Assembly (NCBI RefSeq): GCF_016722965.1
Contig: NZ_JAEQNB010000001.1
Location: 1,019,344 to 1,083,343 of the forward strand
Reading direction: 5' to 3'
DNA from: Tumebacillus amylolyticus
GTDB taxonomy: Bacteria > Bacillota > Bacilli > Tumebacillales > Tumebacillaceae
Length of the DNA stretch: 64,000 nucleotides
The notes below the pieces were generated by a model, which saw only the letters and a program-made list of their open reading frames with translations, made no database searches and had not been told where the DNA came from. Every line of letters begins with the position of its first letter. Position 1 is the first letter of the stretch. The translations under genes were made by a program, and so were the position numbers. This document shows, one piece after another, positions 53,088 through 61,154 of the stretch.

Positions 53088-54044
53088 ATGGCTAAAGGTC
53101 AGACTTCTACTAAGGCTTACAAACAGGGTGGCAAACCCTTACCTAAAAACGGCGGGAATTCTGCGCCGAGCAAGCAGTTCACGGTGCAAGAGCCGGCGGA
53201 ACTGCTGGCATTTTTGCTGAAACACATCACCAACCTCAGCCGGAACTCGGTCAAATCCATTCTGGCACGCGGGCAAGTTTTCGTAGGTGAAGAGTCTGTC
53301 ACCGCCTACAACTACCCGCTCAAACCGGGGCAAACCGTTTCCATCGGGGAGAAAAAAGCACCCGTCACCGAAGCTCCGAAGATGAACGGGGTTACCATCA
53401 TGTACGAAGACGACGATGTGATCGTGATCGAGAAAGCGTCCGGCCTGCTCTCGATTGCAACGGAGAAAGAAACGGAGCAGTTGACCGCCTACCGCCAGTT
53501 GATGGACCACGTGCGACGAGACAACCCGCAGAATCGAATCTTCGTCGTCCACCGTCTGGACCGTGATACATCCGGTGTCATGATGTTCGCGAAAAGCCAA
53601 GAGATGAAAGAAAAACTGCAAGACACCTGGAACGAGAGCGTCCAAGAGCGGACGTACATCGCCTTGGTCGAAGGCCAAGTGAAACGCAAGGAAGGCACGA
53701 TTTCCTCCTGGCTGAAAGAAACCAAGACCCTCATGGTCTATTCCAGCCCGACCCCGAACGGCGGGCAGCACGCGGTGACGCATTACAAGCTGTTGAAAGC
53801 CAACAAGAACTACTCGTTGCTTGAGGTGAACTTGGAAACGGGCCGCAAGAACCAAATCCGGGTCCATATGCAAGACATCGGCCACCCGATCGTGAACGAC
53901 AAGAAGTACGGCGCGAAGGGCAAGTCGATTGCGCGACTTGGTCTGCACGCCCGAGTTCTGGCATTCGTGCATCCGAGAACGGAGAAACTGATGCGCTTCG
54001 AAACGAGCATCCCGAAGATGTTCATGGGGCCGTTTCGGGAATAG
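53088..54044 (+). CDS. RluA-family pseudouridine synthase
   Basis: The 318-residue protein has a basic N-terminal tail, an S4 RNA-binding domain (about 40-95, LSRNSVKSILARGQVFVG), and an RluA-type catalytic domain with HRLDRDTSGVMMFAK containing the catalytic Asp, and LLEVNLETGRKNQIRVH. It converts uridine to pseudouridine in rRNA or tRNA. ATG 53088 follows AGAGGGAGC. It ends the recQ operon at a very strong hairpin. Confidence 0.85.
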   Translation: MAKGQTSTKAYKQGGKPLPKNGGNSAPSKQFTVQEPAELLAFLLKHITNLSRNSVKSILARGQVFVGEESVTAYNYPLKPGQTVSIGEKKAPVTEAPKMNGVTIMYEDDDVIVIEKASGLLSIATEKETEQLTAYRQLMDHVRRDNPQNRIFVVHRLDRDTSGVMMFAKSQEMKEKLQDTWNESVQERTYIALVEGQVKRKEGTISSWLKETKTLMVYSSPTPNGGQHAVTHYKLLKANKNYSLLEVNLETGRKNQIRVHMQDIGHPIVNDKKYGAKGKSIARLGLHARVLAFVHPRTEKLMRFETSIPKMFMGPFRE

Positions 54045-54060
54045 TGTGCTAATATATCCC

Positions 54061-54106
54061 AAAAAGGGTACAAAGACTAATTAAGATTAGTCTTTGTACC
54101 CTTTTT
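54061..54106. terminator. Very long perfect hairpin terminator at the edge of the AT-rich island
   Basis: Two 21-base perfect complementary arms surround the loop TAAG, with A runs before and T runs after. It serves the convergent RluA-like and 54115 genes and marks the composition boundary. Confidence 0.9.
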
Positions 54107-54114
54107 GGGTTGTG

Positions 54115-54561
54115 TTAACTATTGATCGAGCCGGACGAGGACTTCTCCAATTGAAGCTTAATTTTCTGATTCCCTACAGAAATTTCTACAAATGATCCAA
54201 GTGGCATTTTCTCTCTCCACGAACTGAAGCTTCCTTCCCATGCATGACCATTGGTATTCGAAACCATTTCAGTATCGAAAGAATATGTTTTTCCCTGTAG
54301 GTCAGCAATGGAAAAATCTTTACGAGAAAGAGCTTTACCGGAACCATCCATGAAAACGGTAAGACCATTGCTATCCAAGGTAGCTTTTTCAACACGTACT
54401 GTGCTTCCGTCCATCATCATTGCTTCAATAGGCTGCGTTAGAACATAACTCGTGCTCTGTTCTTCTGTTGCTTCGCTACGGTGGTCAGTGAGTCTGAATG
54501 AGACAACAACAAGAAGAACAAGCAAGGCCATCATAGGAAGAAATAAGTACTTCCTTTTCAA
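54115..54561 (-). CDS. Small membrane-anchored exported protein, unknown
   Basis: This 148-residue protein has one N-terminal hydrophobic helix (YLFLPMMALLVLLVVVSF) that may be a signal anchor. The outer part is beta-rich, with AMMMDGSTVRVEKATLDSNGLTVF and SFVEISVGNQKIKLQLEKS. I do not recognise the family. Its base composition is AT-richer than most of the window, like its neighbours to 58.7 kb. Confidence 0.6.
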   Translation of the reverse strand: MKRKYLFLPMMALLVLLVVVSFRLTDHRSEATEEQSTSYVLTQPIEAMMMDGSTVRVEKATLDSNGLTVFMDGSGKALSRKDFSIADLQGKTYSFDTEMVSNTNGHAWEGSFSSWREKMPLGSFVEISVGNQKIKLQLEKSSSGSINS

Positions 54562-54746
54562 AAGAGCACCCCCTAGGGAAACTAGTGAACATCAGTGTAC
54601 CATATTTTGTAAGATAAATAAATAACATATTTTGTGTTGAAGAGAAGAACAACGAAAAAGTCGATGACACACAGTATGACTTTAATTCCTTGTATGTTTT
54701 TTACGCAAAGCGTATTCAGTGAATTAAGCTATTTCCCAAAATATAG

Positions 54747-54775
54747 TTGACAGTTTTCCAGTCGATTGATAATAT
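54747..54775 (+). promoter_or_regulatory. Near-consensus SigA promoter of the 297-residue exported protein
   Basis: A perfect TTGACA at 54747-54752 and TAATAT at 54770-54775 are 17 bases apart. This is the best promoter match seen in the window, so strong expression is likely. Confidence 0.8.
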
Positions 54776-54827
54776 TTGGAATACCAACCAATGTTGGATA
54801 TTTTTTACAAAACGGAGGAATATGGAA

Positions 54828-55721
54828 ATGAAAAAGAAAGTCATGACTCTTGCTCTGATCGCCACCATGATGGGGACTACCACTGCGTCGTTTGCAACTG
54901 GTATTGGCAATGGAAACACAATAGCATCGAACCTTACAGCAGATGAACAATCCTTTGCTACCAAGCAAGGTTTCGGTTTCACTGCACAAGAATTTTTGAG
55001 CCCGAATGTACAAGCATTCGTTAAAGAAACGAAGAAACAAAGCGATGCACGTACGGCCCTGTACAACAAAATCAAAAACGATCCGGACTTTGAATTGATC
55101 GCTGACAACGGAAATGGTCTCTTCGCTTACACCTATTCCAAAAATGTGAAGACCGATGCTGACCGTGATCGCTTCTTCAAAAAGGCAAATAGCCTGACCG
55201 CACAGTCCCAAACGGTTGAGAAGTGGCAGAATACCGGTCTCTACACCCCGACTGACACGAGCAAAGGGTATATTGAAACCCACTTTACAGATACGGTTAC
55301 TGACACAGATTTCGGCTCTCCGGAAAAGTTGACCGCAAATGGTTACGGTACGGTTCAATATTTCAAGAGTGGTGGTAGCTACACCTATTGGGATACTCTC
55401 TCGTCGATTACGGATACCCTGAATATTACCTATGATAGTGTAGCAAGTACGTCCAGCGTTGCTGTGACCGGTGGTGGTAGTTTGACCGGCCCGAGTGGCA
55501 GCGGAACAGTAACGTTTAGCTCGACAAAGACCCCGACTGTTGCATCCATCAGCATTAAATGGCCGGATAAAGGTACCTACAACTACTACAACAAATCGTA
55601 TGGTGATTTCGTTGTATCCGCTCCGAATATCACGAACTATGAACACAGTGCGAGCTCGATCGCAACGGTAGGCGGCAACCATATTTCTGCAAATGCATAC
55701 GCATCGACCAGCATCTGGTAG
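54828..55721 (+). CDS. Exported protein of unknown function in the AT-rich island
   Basis: This 297-residue protein has a signal peptide MKKKVMTLALIATMMGTTTA ending near SFA. The first half of the mature part is helical and charged (EFLSPNVQAFVKETKKQSD). The second half is rich in Gly, Ser, Thr and Tyr with beta-like strands (SSVAVTGGGSLTGPSGSGTV, ISIKWPDKGTYNYYNKSYGD). I know no such family. ATG 54828 is preferred over 54822 because GGAGG then lies 9 bases away. A strong promoter precedes it and a hairpin follows. Confidence 0.65.
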   Translation: MKKKVMTLALIATMMGTTTASFATGIGNGNTIASNLTADEQSFATKQGFGFTAQEFLSPNVQAFVKETKKQSDARTALYNKIKNDPDFELIADNGNGLFAYTYSKNVKTDADRDRFFKKANSLTAQSQTVEKWQNTGLYTPTDTSKGYIETHFTDTVTDTDFGSPEKLTANGYGTVQYFKSGGSYTYWDTLSSITDTLNITYDSVASTSSVAVTGGGSLTGPSGSGTVTFSSTKTPTVASISIKWPDKGTYNYYNKSYGDFVVSAPNITNYEHSASSIATVGGNHISANAYASTSIW

Positions 55722-55754
55722 AAAGATATTTTTTGATTGAAAATCTTTTTAACA

Positions 55755-55799
55755 AAACTAACATACTGCTGCTTCATCTTGCAGCAGTATGTTAGTTTA
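55755..55799 (+). terminator. Hairpin terminator after the 297-residue exported protein
   Basis: AAACTAACATACTGCTGC and its exact complement form an 18-bp stem around TTCATCTT, followed by a weak ATTTTG tract. Partial readthrough into the next gene is possible because the T tract is short. Confidence 0.7.
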
Positions 55800-55820
55800 T
55801 TTTGATAGGGGTGTATGACG

Positions 55821-57653
55821 ATGTACAGAAAAAAGGGAATAACCGTTGCTGCATCTGTGGCATTCATAGCTATGCTAGGGACTGGATTTGCCCTTAAGGA
55901 TTCTCTTTTCCCGGCTTATGCAGAGATGAGTGACGTGGATGTTAATTTGACCTCGACTTCTATAGAATCTACGATTGTCAACCGAGAACTTGTAAAAAAA
56001 CTAGTGGGTATGTCCTACTATGAGAACCAAATCCCGATTCAGTTCAGCAACATTGGACTTTCTGACTCTTCTGTTAATTTGTATACTTTATATTGGACGT
56101 TGGATATTATGGACCAGCTTGGACAACCATTACCTGTCAGTGAATTGGAGAAGTTTACTCAAGACTTGAATATTTCAAAGAAAACGGAAAGCATTCCGGA
56201 AGTGATGCGGAATAATTACCAAGCTGGTATTGCTAATCGCTTAGAACTCGGTGATAGTGACAAGGGAAAGTATGTAGATGAACTGATGGGTCATTATGAT
56301 GACGTGGATCATCTATTCTATTTTTCCAGCAAAGACGAAGATGTTACAGGAAAGTTGAGCACAACTCTTGAAGTTATTTCAACCTTAAAAACGATGGGTA
56401 TACCCCTTGATAAAAAGCAAGAAATTGTAGATAAATGCCTACAGCTCTATAACAATGATGAGAATTTTCCTGAGCATAAACCGATCGAGTCCATGGGGAA
56501 GGGGGCAGTACTGATTTCGATTTTGAAAGAACTTGGATATACTGCAAGCGATTTTAAAGGTCAGCTCGTAGATCGAAGTAATTGGCTCACGGAGCTCAAC
56601 CAGAATCCTACAGGATACATACACCCAAGTGACATGTCCGCTATTCTTTATGTACACGAAATGATCACAGTCAACGAGTTTTTCGGTACGTCTTATCAAG
56701 TTCCAAAAGCAATGCTGGATGACTCCTTGCGAAATAGTAGTTATGACAAAGATGGCAAAGAGTTTATTGTTGAACCATTAATTGTTTCTAAGGCGATGGC
56801 TGTTTACAAAAAATTCGATTACCCATTTCCTTTTCTCGATCAAGTTAAAGCCTATGTAAAAGATATGTCCTCTACTGGCTATAACAAAAATGGAGTCGTA
56901 TCTGAGAATATGCGAGAAAATTATTACGGAATTGCATTAGCTAAAAAGTTTGGCTATGCATTTGACGAAAAAGCAATGACTCATTTTCTTGAAAATACCT
57001 ACCAGACTCAGGTAGAAGAGAACAGTTCAATCAGTGGATATAACAAACTGGATAACATCTATTGTCTGGTATTAAGTTACCAAGCCATGGGGATGGAGCT
57101 GAAAGATACCAGTATAATCTCTCAGGCAGTAGTTCGTTATTTGCAAGACTATGATGTTGTGGATCCTACGAAATACGGTGAAAGTTTGAATACTTTCGAT
57201 ACGGGTTTCAAGATTTTGTCCTTGCTGCATGAGAAAATACCGACGGATCTAAATAAAAAGACTGTCGAGTTAATAGAAAGTCTAGACAATGATCAGCAAA
57301 TCTACAACACGATGAAGGTGAACAAAGTATATAATCTGATCAATTGTGTTGGGTATGAGAACCAACATTCAAAGGAGATAATTTCGAAGGTAATGGAAAC
57401 GTTGAATAAATTGAAAATTGAGGGGGCCTACAAATCAAAAGTTGCTGCTGATTTGCCCGATATCGTCTCCACGTGCGAGGCAGTGCAAGTTCTTAAGAGT
57501 CGAAATCAATTCAATGATGTGCAACGGCAGGAAGTAAGGGAATACTTGAAATCTATTTTCCCGTCAAGTGATTCTACTGATTCAAACAGTAACGCAACAA
57601 CATGGCCAAATCTGATGCAGCTCTATTATGAGTGTTTGCTGTCTTCCTATTAA
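55821..57653 (+). CDS. Exported helical-repeat protein of unknown function
   Basis: This 610-residue protein has a signal-like start (GITVAASVAFIAMLGTGFAL) and then an all-helical body of repeated pairs, such as SVNLYTLYWTLDIMDQLGQPL, LDNIYCLVLSYQAMGMELKD and TFDTGFKILSLLHEK. The spacing recalls alpha/alpha-toroid folds of prenyltransferase or terpenoid-cyclase type, but I see no QW or catalytic motif, so this is only a structural guess. ATG 55821 has AGGGGTG 7 bases upstream. The anchored protease gene follows after 16 bases, giving a two-gene operon. Confidence 0.6.
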   Translation: MYRKKGITVAASVAFIAMLGTGFALKDSLFPAYAEMSDVDVNLTSTSIESTIVNRELVKKLVGMSYYENQIPIQFSNIGLSDSSVNLYTLYWTLDIMDQLGQPLPVSELEKFTQDLNISKKTESIPEVMRNNYQAGIANRLELGDSDKGKYVDELMGHYDDVDHLFYFSSKDEDVTGKLSTTLEVISTLKTMGIPLDKKQEIVDKCLQLYNNDENFPEHKPIESMGKGAVLISILKELGYTASDFKGQLVDRSNWLTELNQNPTGYIHPSDMSAILYVHEMITVNEFFGTSYQVPKAMLDDSLRNSSYDKDGKEFIVEPLIVSKAMAVYKKFDYPFPFLDQVKAYVKDMSSTGYNKNGVVSENMRENYYGIALAKKFGYAFDEKAMTHFLENTYQTQVEENSSISGYNKLDNIYCLVLSYQAMGMELKDTSIISQAVVRYLQDYDVVDPTKYGESLNTFDTGFKILSLLHEKIPTDLNKKTVELIESLDNDQQIYNTMKVNKVYNLINCVGYENQHSKEIISKVMETLNKLKIEGAYKSKVAADLPDIVSTCEAVQVLKSRNQFNDVQRQEVREYLKSIFPSSDSTDSNSNATTWPNLMQLYYECLLSSY

Positions 57654-57669
57654 AAGGAGGGGATGGGGA

Positions 57670-58683
57670 ATGGTGAAGACGAAACTATCATTCCTAACAA
57701 TATTAGGTACCGCACTCGTGTTTGTGCTGATCGTGGGAACTAGTGCATGGACAGTCTTTGCATTTTCCAAGGATGGGAAAGAAATGACTGCTCAGAACAT
57801 GGAAATCAGAAGATACCTTGGTCTCGATCAGAACGAGTACAAGGAATTTACAGGGAAAGGTGTAACAGTAGCCATTCTTGACTCTGGAATTGAGTTTCAT
57901 AATGACATTCCTAGAGACAAAGTCGTATTATTTAAGGATTTTGTAAAAGGTCAGGAAGCTCCGTATGATGATTATGGGCACGGTACATTTATTGCTGGGA
58001 TCATCGGAGCCAATGGAAAGCTAAAGGGTTTGGCTGAGAATAGCAAACTTGTTGTGGCTAAAGTTCTAGACGAAAATGGAAAAACAGATGCGAAAACCTT
58101 ACAAAAGGGGATAGAATGGATCATCGACAACAAAGAAAAACAGAACATAAGAGTTGTGAATATTTCCATAGGAATGGATTCCAGTTATTTCAACTTAAAT
58201 GTAGACGAAGACCCTATTTATAAGGACTTAAAAATACTCAGGGATATGGGGACAGTTATTATTTGTTCAGCAGGAAATGATGGGCCAAAAGAGAATACGA
58301 TCTTATATCCTGCGCTCAGTCAAGACGTAATAACTGTCGGTTCCGTGAATGCACAGCGGACGATGGAACATGAGGATGATACAATATCTGTTACTTCAAG
58401 TCGGGGGTCCTCCGATTTGCAACCCAATAAACCAGATCTTGTCGCGATGGGGGTCGATGTGACATCTCTGGATTTCCGGAAACGTGACGGTTTGACCACC
58501 GATTCTGGATCCTCTTACTCAGCAGCAATCGTTTCGGGAGTGGCCGCGGTACTAATAGAGAAGTACCCTGAAAACTCTGCGTCTTCAGTAGAAATGATAA
58601 TTAGAAATAGCGTTACGACAGTGCATAGTGCTGAGTCACCAAGTCAAGGACATGGAGAAATATATTTTGCTGACCGTAGATAA
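57670..58683 (+). CDS. Membrane-anchored subtilisin-family (S8) protease
   Basis: The 337-residue protein has an N-terminal hydrophobic segment (about 7-31) with no clear cleavage site, and a short spacer in place of a full propeptide. The S8 triad is present: Asp71 in AILDSGIEF, His104 in DDYGHGTFIAG, Ser282 in DSGSSYSAA, with oxyanion Asn203 in CSAGN. The usual GTSMA is changed to GSSYS. AAGGAGGGG precedes ATG 57670. It is co-transcribed with the helical exported protein, so that protein, or the upstream 297-residue one, may be its partner or substrate. Confidence 0.85.
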   Translation: MVKTKLSFLTILGTALVFVLIVGTSAWTVFAFSKDGKEMTAQNMEIRRYLGLDQNEYKEFTGKGVTVAILDSGIEFHNDIPRDKVVLFKDFVKGQEAPYDDYGHGTFIAGIIGANGKLKGLAENSKLVVAKVLDENGKTDAKTLQKGIEWIIDNKEKQNIRVVNISIGMDSSYFNLNVDEDPIYKDLKILRDMGTVIICSAGNDGPKENTILYPALSQDVITVGSVNAQRTMEHEDDTISVTSSRGSSDLQPNKPDLVAMGVDVTSLDFRKRDGLTTDSGSSYSAAIVSGVAAVLIEKYPENSASSVEMIIRNSVTTVHSAESPSQGHGEIYFADRR

Positions 58684-58694
58684 TATATCAAATT

Positions 58695-58735
58695 CAAAAA
58701 AAGCACCGGGTATCATTGACTCCGGTGCTTTTTTT
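58695..58735. terminator. Bidirectional terminator at the right edge of the AT-rich island
   Basis: AAAAAAAGCACCGG pairs with CCGGTGCTTTTTTT around a 13-base loop. It lies between the convergent protease and SRPBCC genes. Confidence 0.9.
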
Positions 58736-58749
58736 GATGGTTATAGAAA

Positions 58750-59229
58750 CTAAAGAGTGTGCTGATAGTGCTTGTTCCACTCTTCCCAACGTTGCCATGG
58801 CCATTCCATTGGGATGTCGTTGAGGATCGAAGACAGGATGTCCAGATGCACATGCCACCCTGCCATGAACGAGGCGAGTGCATCGGGTTTATCGAAGGTG
58901 TGCGTCAAGACCAGCAGGGTGCCGTCCTCCGTCGCTTCCAACTCCCAGCGGACCACGGTGGCTTTTTCGTCGCCTTCGTTACACCACGTGTACACCAGCA
59001 AGTTCGGGGCTTCTGCGTGTTGTACAACGCCGAGCATCACAGAGTCTGTGTTCTGAAACCGCAGCTCGTACTTCCCACCGGCAACCAGCTCAACGTCTGC
59101 CTTTGCCAACCATTGCACCAACTTCTCCGGGTCGGTAAGCACCGCCCAGACTAGCTCCACCGGGTGCTTCAATTTCCGTTCAAACCGCACCACATACTGC
59201 TCGCCAACTTTCTCCAACATACCTTCCAC
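58750..59229 (-). CDS. SRPBCC (AHSA1-like) domain protein
   Basis: The 159-residue protein has the AHSA1/START-like pattern: FERKLKHPVELVWAVLTDPEKLVQWL, ELVAGGKYELRF and LVLTHTFDKPDALASFMAGWHVHLDIL. The fold makes a deep hydrophobic pocket and is found in ligand-binding proteins; no specific ligand can be named. It is a single gene with base use like the rest of the window. Confidence 0.85.
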   Translation of the reverse strand: MEGMLEKVGEQYVVRFERKLKHPVELVWAVLTDPEKLVQWLAKADVELVAGGKYELRFQNTDSVMLGVVQHAEAPNLLVYTWCNEGDEKATVVRWELEATEDGTLLVLTHTFDKPDALASFMAGWHVHLDILSSILNDIPMEWPWQRWEEWNKHYQHTL

Positions 59230-59276
59230 GTATGACTCCTCCTCTGCGCTATCTCAATAGTACCGCAAGCGCAACT

Positions 59277-59312
59277 AAAAAAGACAGTGGCCGCCGAAGC
59301 GTCCCACTGTCT
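59277..59312 (-). terminator. Terminator of the P450-asnB operon
   Basis: On the minus strand AGACAGTGG pairs with CCACTGTCT and is followed by TTTTTT. Confidence 0.8.
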
Positions 59313-59324
59313 CTTTTTCCAATC

Positions 59325-61154
59325 CTATACCAGCGAAATCTTGTACTCCCGCATCCAAGCGTCCACTTGAATGATGTGGTCGTAGTAATTCTTCTCCGAC
59401 ATGAAGCCCGAACCCACCGGCCCGTCGTAGTACGCCATCTTGCGGACTTGCTCGCGGTCGTACAAGTCGAAGATCGGCGACGAGCTGTCCTCCACGATTT
59501 CACGCACTTTCGCCCGCACACCGTTGATGTAATTCGGGTTGTGCGTCACAGGATACGCAGTCTTGCGTCTGCGGACGACATCCTCCGGCAACACATGCGA
59601 GAACGCATCGCGCAGCAAGCCTTTTTCCACGCCGCCGTGGAACTTCATCTCCCACGGCACGTTCCACATGTACTCCACCAGTCGGTAGTCGCAGAACGGC
59701 ACGCGCACTTCCAGAGACGCCGCCATACTCATGCGGTCTTTGCGGTCGAGCATGTAGGAGAGGAAGCGGGTGATGTTCAGGTAAAAAATCTCCCGAGTCC
59801 GCGCATCTTCTGCCGATTCGCCCGCCAGACGCGGGACTTCGCTGAGCGCCTGTTGGTAACGCTCCGCTTTGTACTCCGCCAAATTCATCCGTGCCAGCAC
59901 ATCGCCACGCATCGAATCATAGATGTTGCCCCCACCGAGCGCCATCCACGGGAACGTATTCACATTGCGCATCTCCTGCACGTAGTACCACGGATACCCG
60001 CCGAACACTTCGTCCGCCGATTCACCGGATAGAGCGACGGTGACGTCCGGCTTCATTCGTTTGAACAGGGTGTACAGCGAAGTCTCGATATCTCCCGTCG
60101 CCGGCAAGTCGCGGGCGCGCATCGGCTCGTAGATGTCTTGAAGCAACTCCGGCGAGTCGAGCAAGATGATGTGGTGGTTCGTCTCGGACGAGTCCGCCAC
60201 TTTTTTCGCCCACGGGGCGTCGAGGTCGCGGTGCAGGGGGTTGGCTTTGAAGTCGCGGTCTTCGTCCACGAATTGCAGGGAGTAGGTGTCGAGCTGACGA
60301 CCCTCTTCACGGAACGCACGAGCTGCAATCGCCGAGACACCGCTGGAATCGAGACCGCCCGAAAGCATCGTGGAGATCGGAACATCGGACACGAGTTGGC
60401 GGGTGACAGCATCCTCCAACAGTTCTCGTACTTGCTGGACAGTCGTCGCGTAATCCGCCGTATGCTCCCGGCTTTCCAACTTCCAATATTGGGTGACCCG
60501 CACACCATTGCGAGTGACGAGGAGCGTATGCCCCGGCAAAAGTTCAGACACGCCGCGATACACACCATGCCCCGGCGTGCGGAAAACTCCCATGCTGAGC
60601 AACTCCGTCAAACCGTCTTGATCCAACTCCGGCTTGACGAGCGGATTGGCCAACAGCGCTTTGATCTCCGACCCGAACAGGAACGAACTCCCGCGCTGTG
60701 CATAGAACATCGGCTTCACCCCGAGGTGGTCACGTCCGAGGAACAACGTCTGCTCGTTCTCATCCCAAATTGCAAACGCGAAGATCCCGTTGAATTTCTC
60801 CACACAAGCCGGACCCCATTCGATGTAAGAACGCAGCAGCACCTCCGTATCCGAACGCGATTCAAACACATGCCCCCGCGTCTCCAACTCCTGGCGCAGT
60901 TCGCGGAAGTTGTACAGCTCGCCGTTGTATGTAATCGCGTACGTGCGTTCACCCAACTTGCGCACCATCGGCTGAACCCCGCCGTTCGGGTCGATGACGA
61001 TCAGACGGCGGTGCGCCAAACCCACGCGCGGTGCCAACCAGACGCCGCCTGCATCCGGCCCGCGACGTTTCAGCGTGTCGGCCATTGCTTCTACCAAAGT
61101 TCCTTGCTCCGTCAAATCACGTTGCCAATCCAACCAACCGGTGATTCCGCACAT
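59325..61154 (-). CDS. asnB: Glutamine-hydrolysing asparagine synthetase-family amidotransferase
   Basis: The 609-residue protein starts with the nucleophile Cys2 (MCGITGW) of the class II glutaminase domain, which also shows RRGPDAGG and YNGELYNFRELR. The synthetase domain has the PP loop LSGGLDSSG (about 264-272) and LSGESADEVFGGYPWYY. Length matches AsnB. It makes asparagine from aspartate, or in some clusters amidates another acid. Its start abuts the P450 stop codon with no gap, so the two are co-translated, which suggests a dedicated amidation step in a small pathway. Confidence 0.9.
   Translation of the reverse strand: MCGITGWLDWQRDLTEQGTLVEAMADTLKRRGPDAGGVWLAPRVGLAHRRLIVIDPNGGVQPMVRKLGERTYAITYNGELYNFRELRQELETRGHVFESRSDTEVLLRSYIEWGPACVEKFNGIFAFAIWDENEQTLFLGRDHLGVKPMFYAQRGSSFLFGSEIKALLANPLVKPELDQDGLTELLSMGVFRTPGHGVYRGVSELLPGHTLLVTRNGVRVTQYWKLESREHTADYATTVQQVRELLEDAVTRQLVSDVPISTMLSGGLDSSGVSAIAARAFREEGRQLDTYSLQFVDEDRDFKANPLHRDLDAPWAKKVADSSETNHHIILLDSPELLQDIYEPMRARDLPATGDIETSLYTLFKRMKPDVTVALSGESADEVFGGYPWYYVQEMRNVNTFPWMALGGGNIYDSMRGDVLARMNLAEYKAERYQQALSEVPRLAGESAEDARTREIFYLNITRFLSYMLDRKDRMSMAASLEVRVPFCDYRLVEYMWNVPWEMKFHGGVEKGLLRDAFSHVLPEDVVRRRKTAYPVTHNPNYINGVRAKVREIVEDSSSPIFDLYDREQVRKMAYYDGPVGSGFMSEKNYYDHIIQVDAWMREYKISLV

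Noticed and set aside
54107-58740. Prophage or insertion element as the source of the AT-rich island
   Set aside because: No integrase, transposase, phage structural gene, terminal repeat or tRNA target was found; only composition points to transfer.
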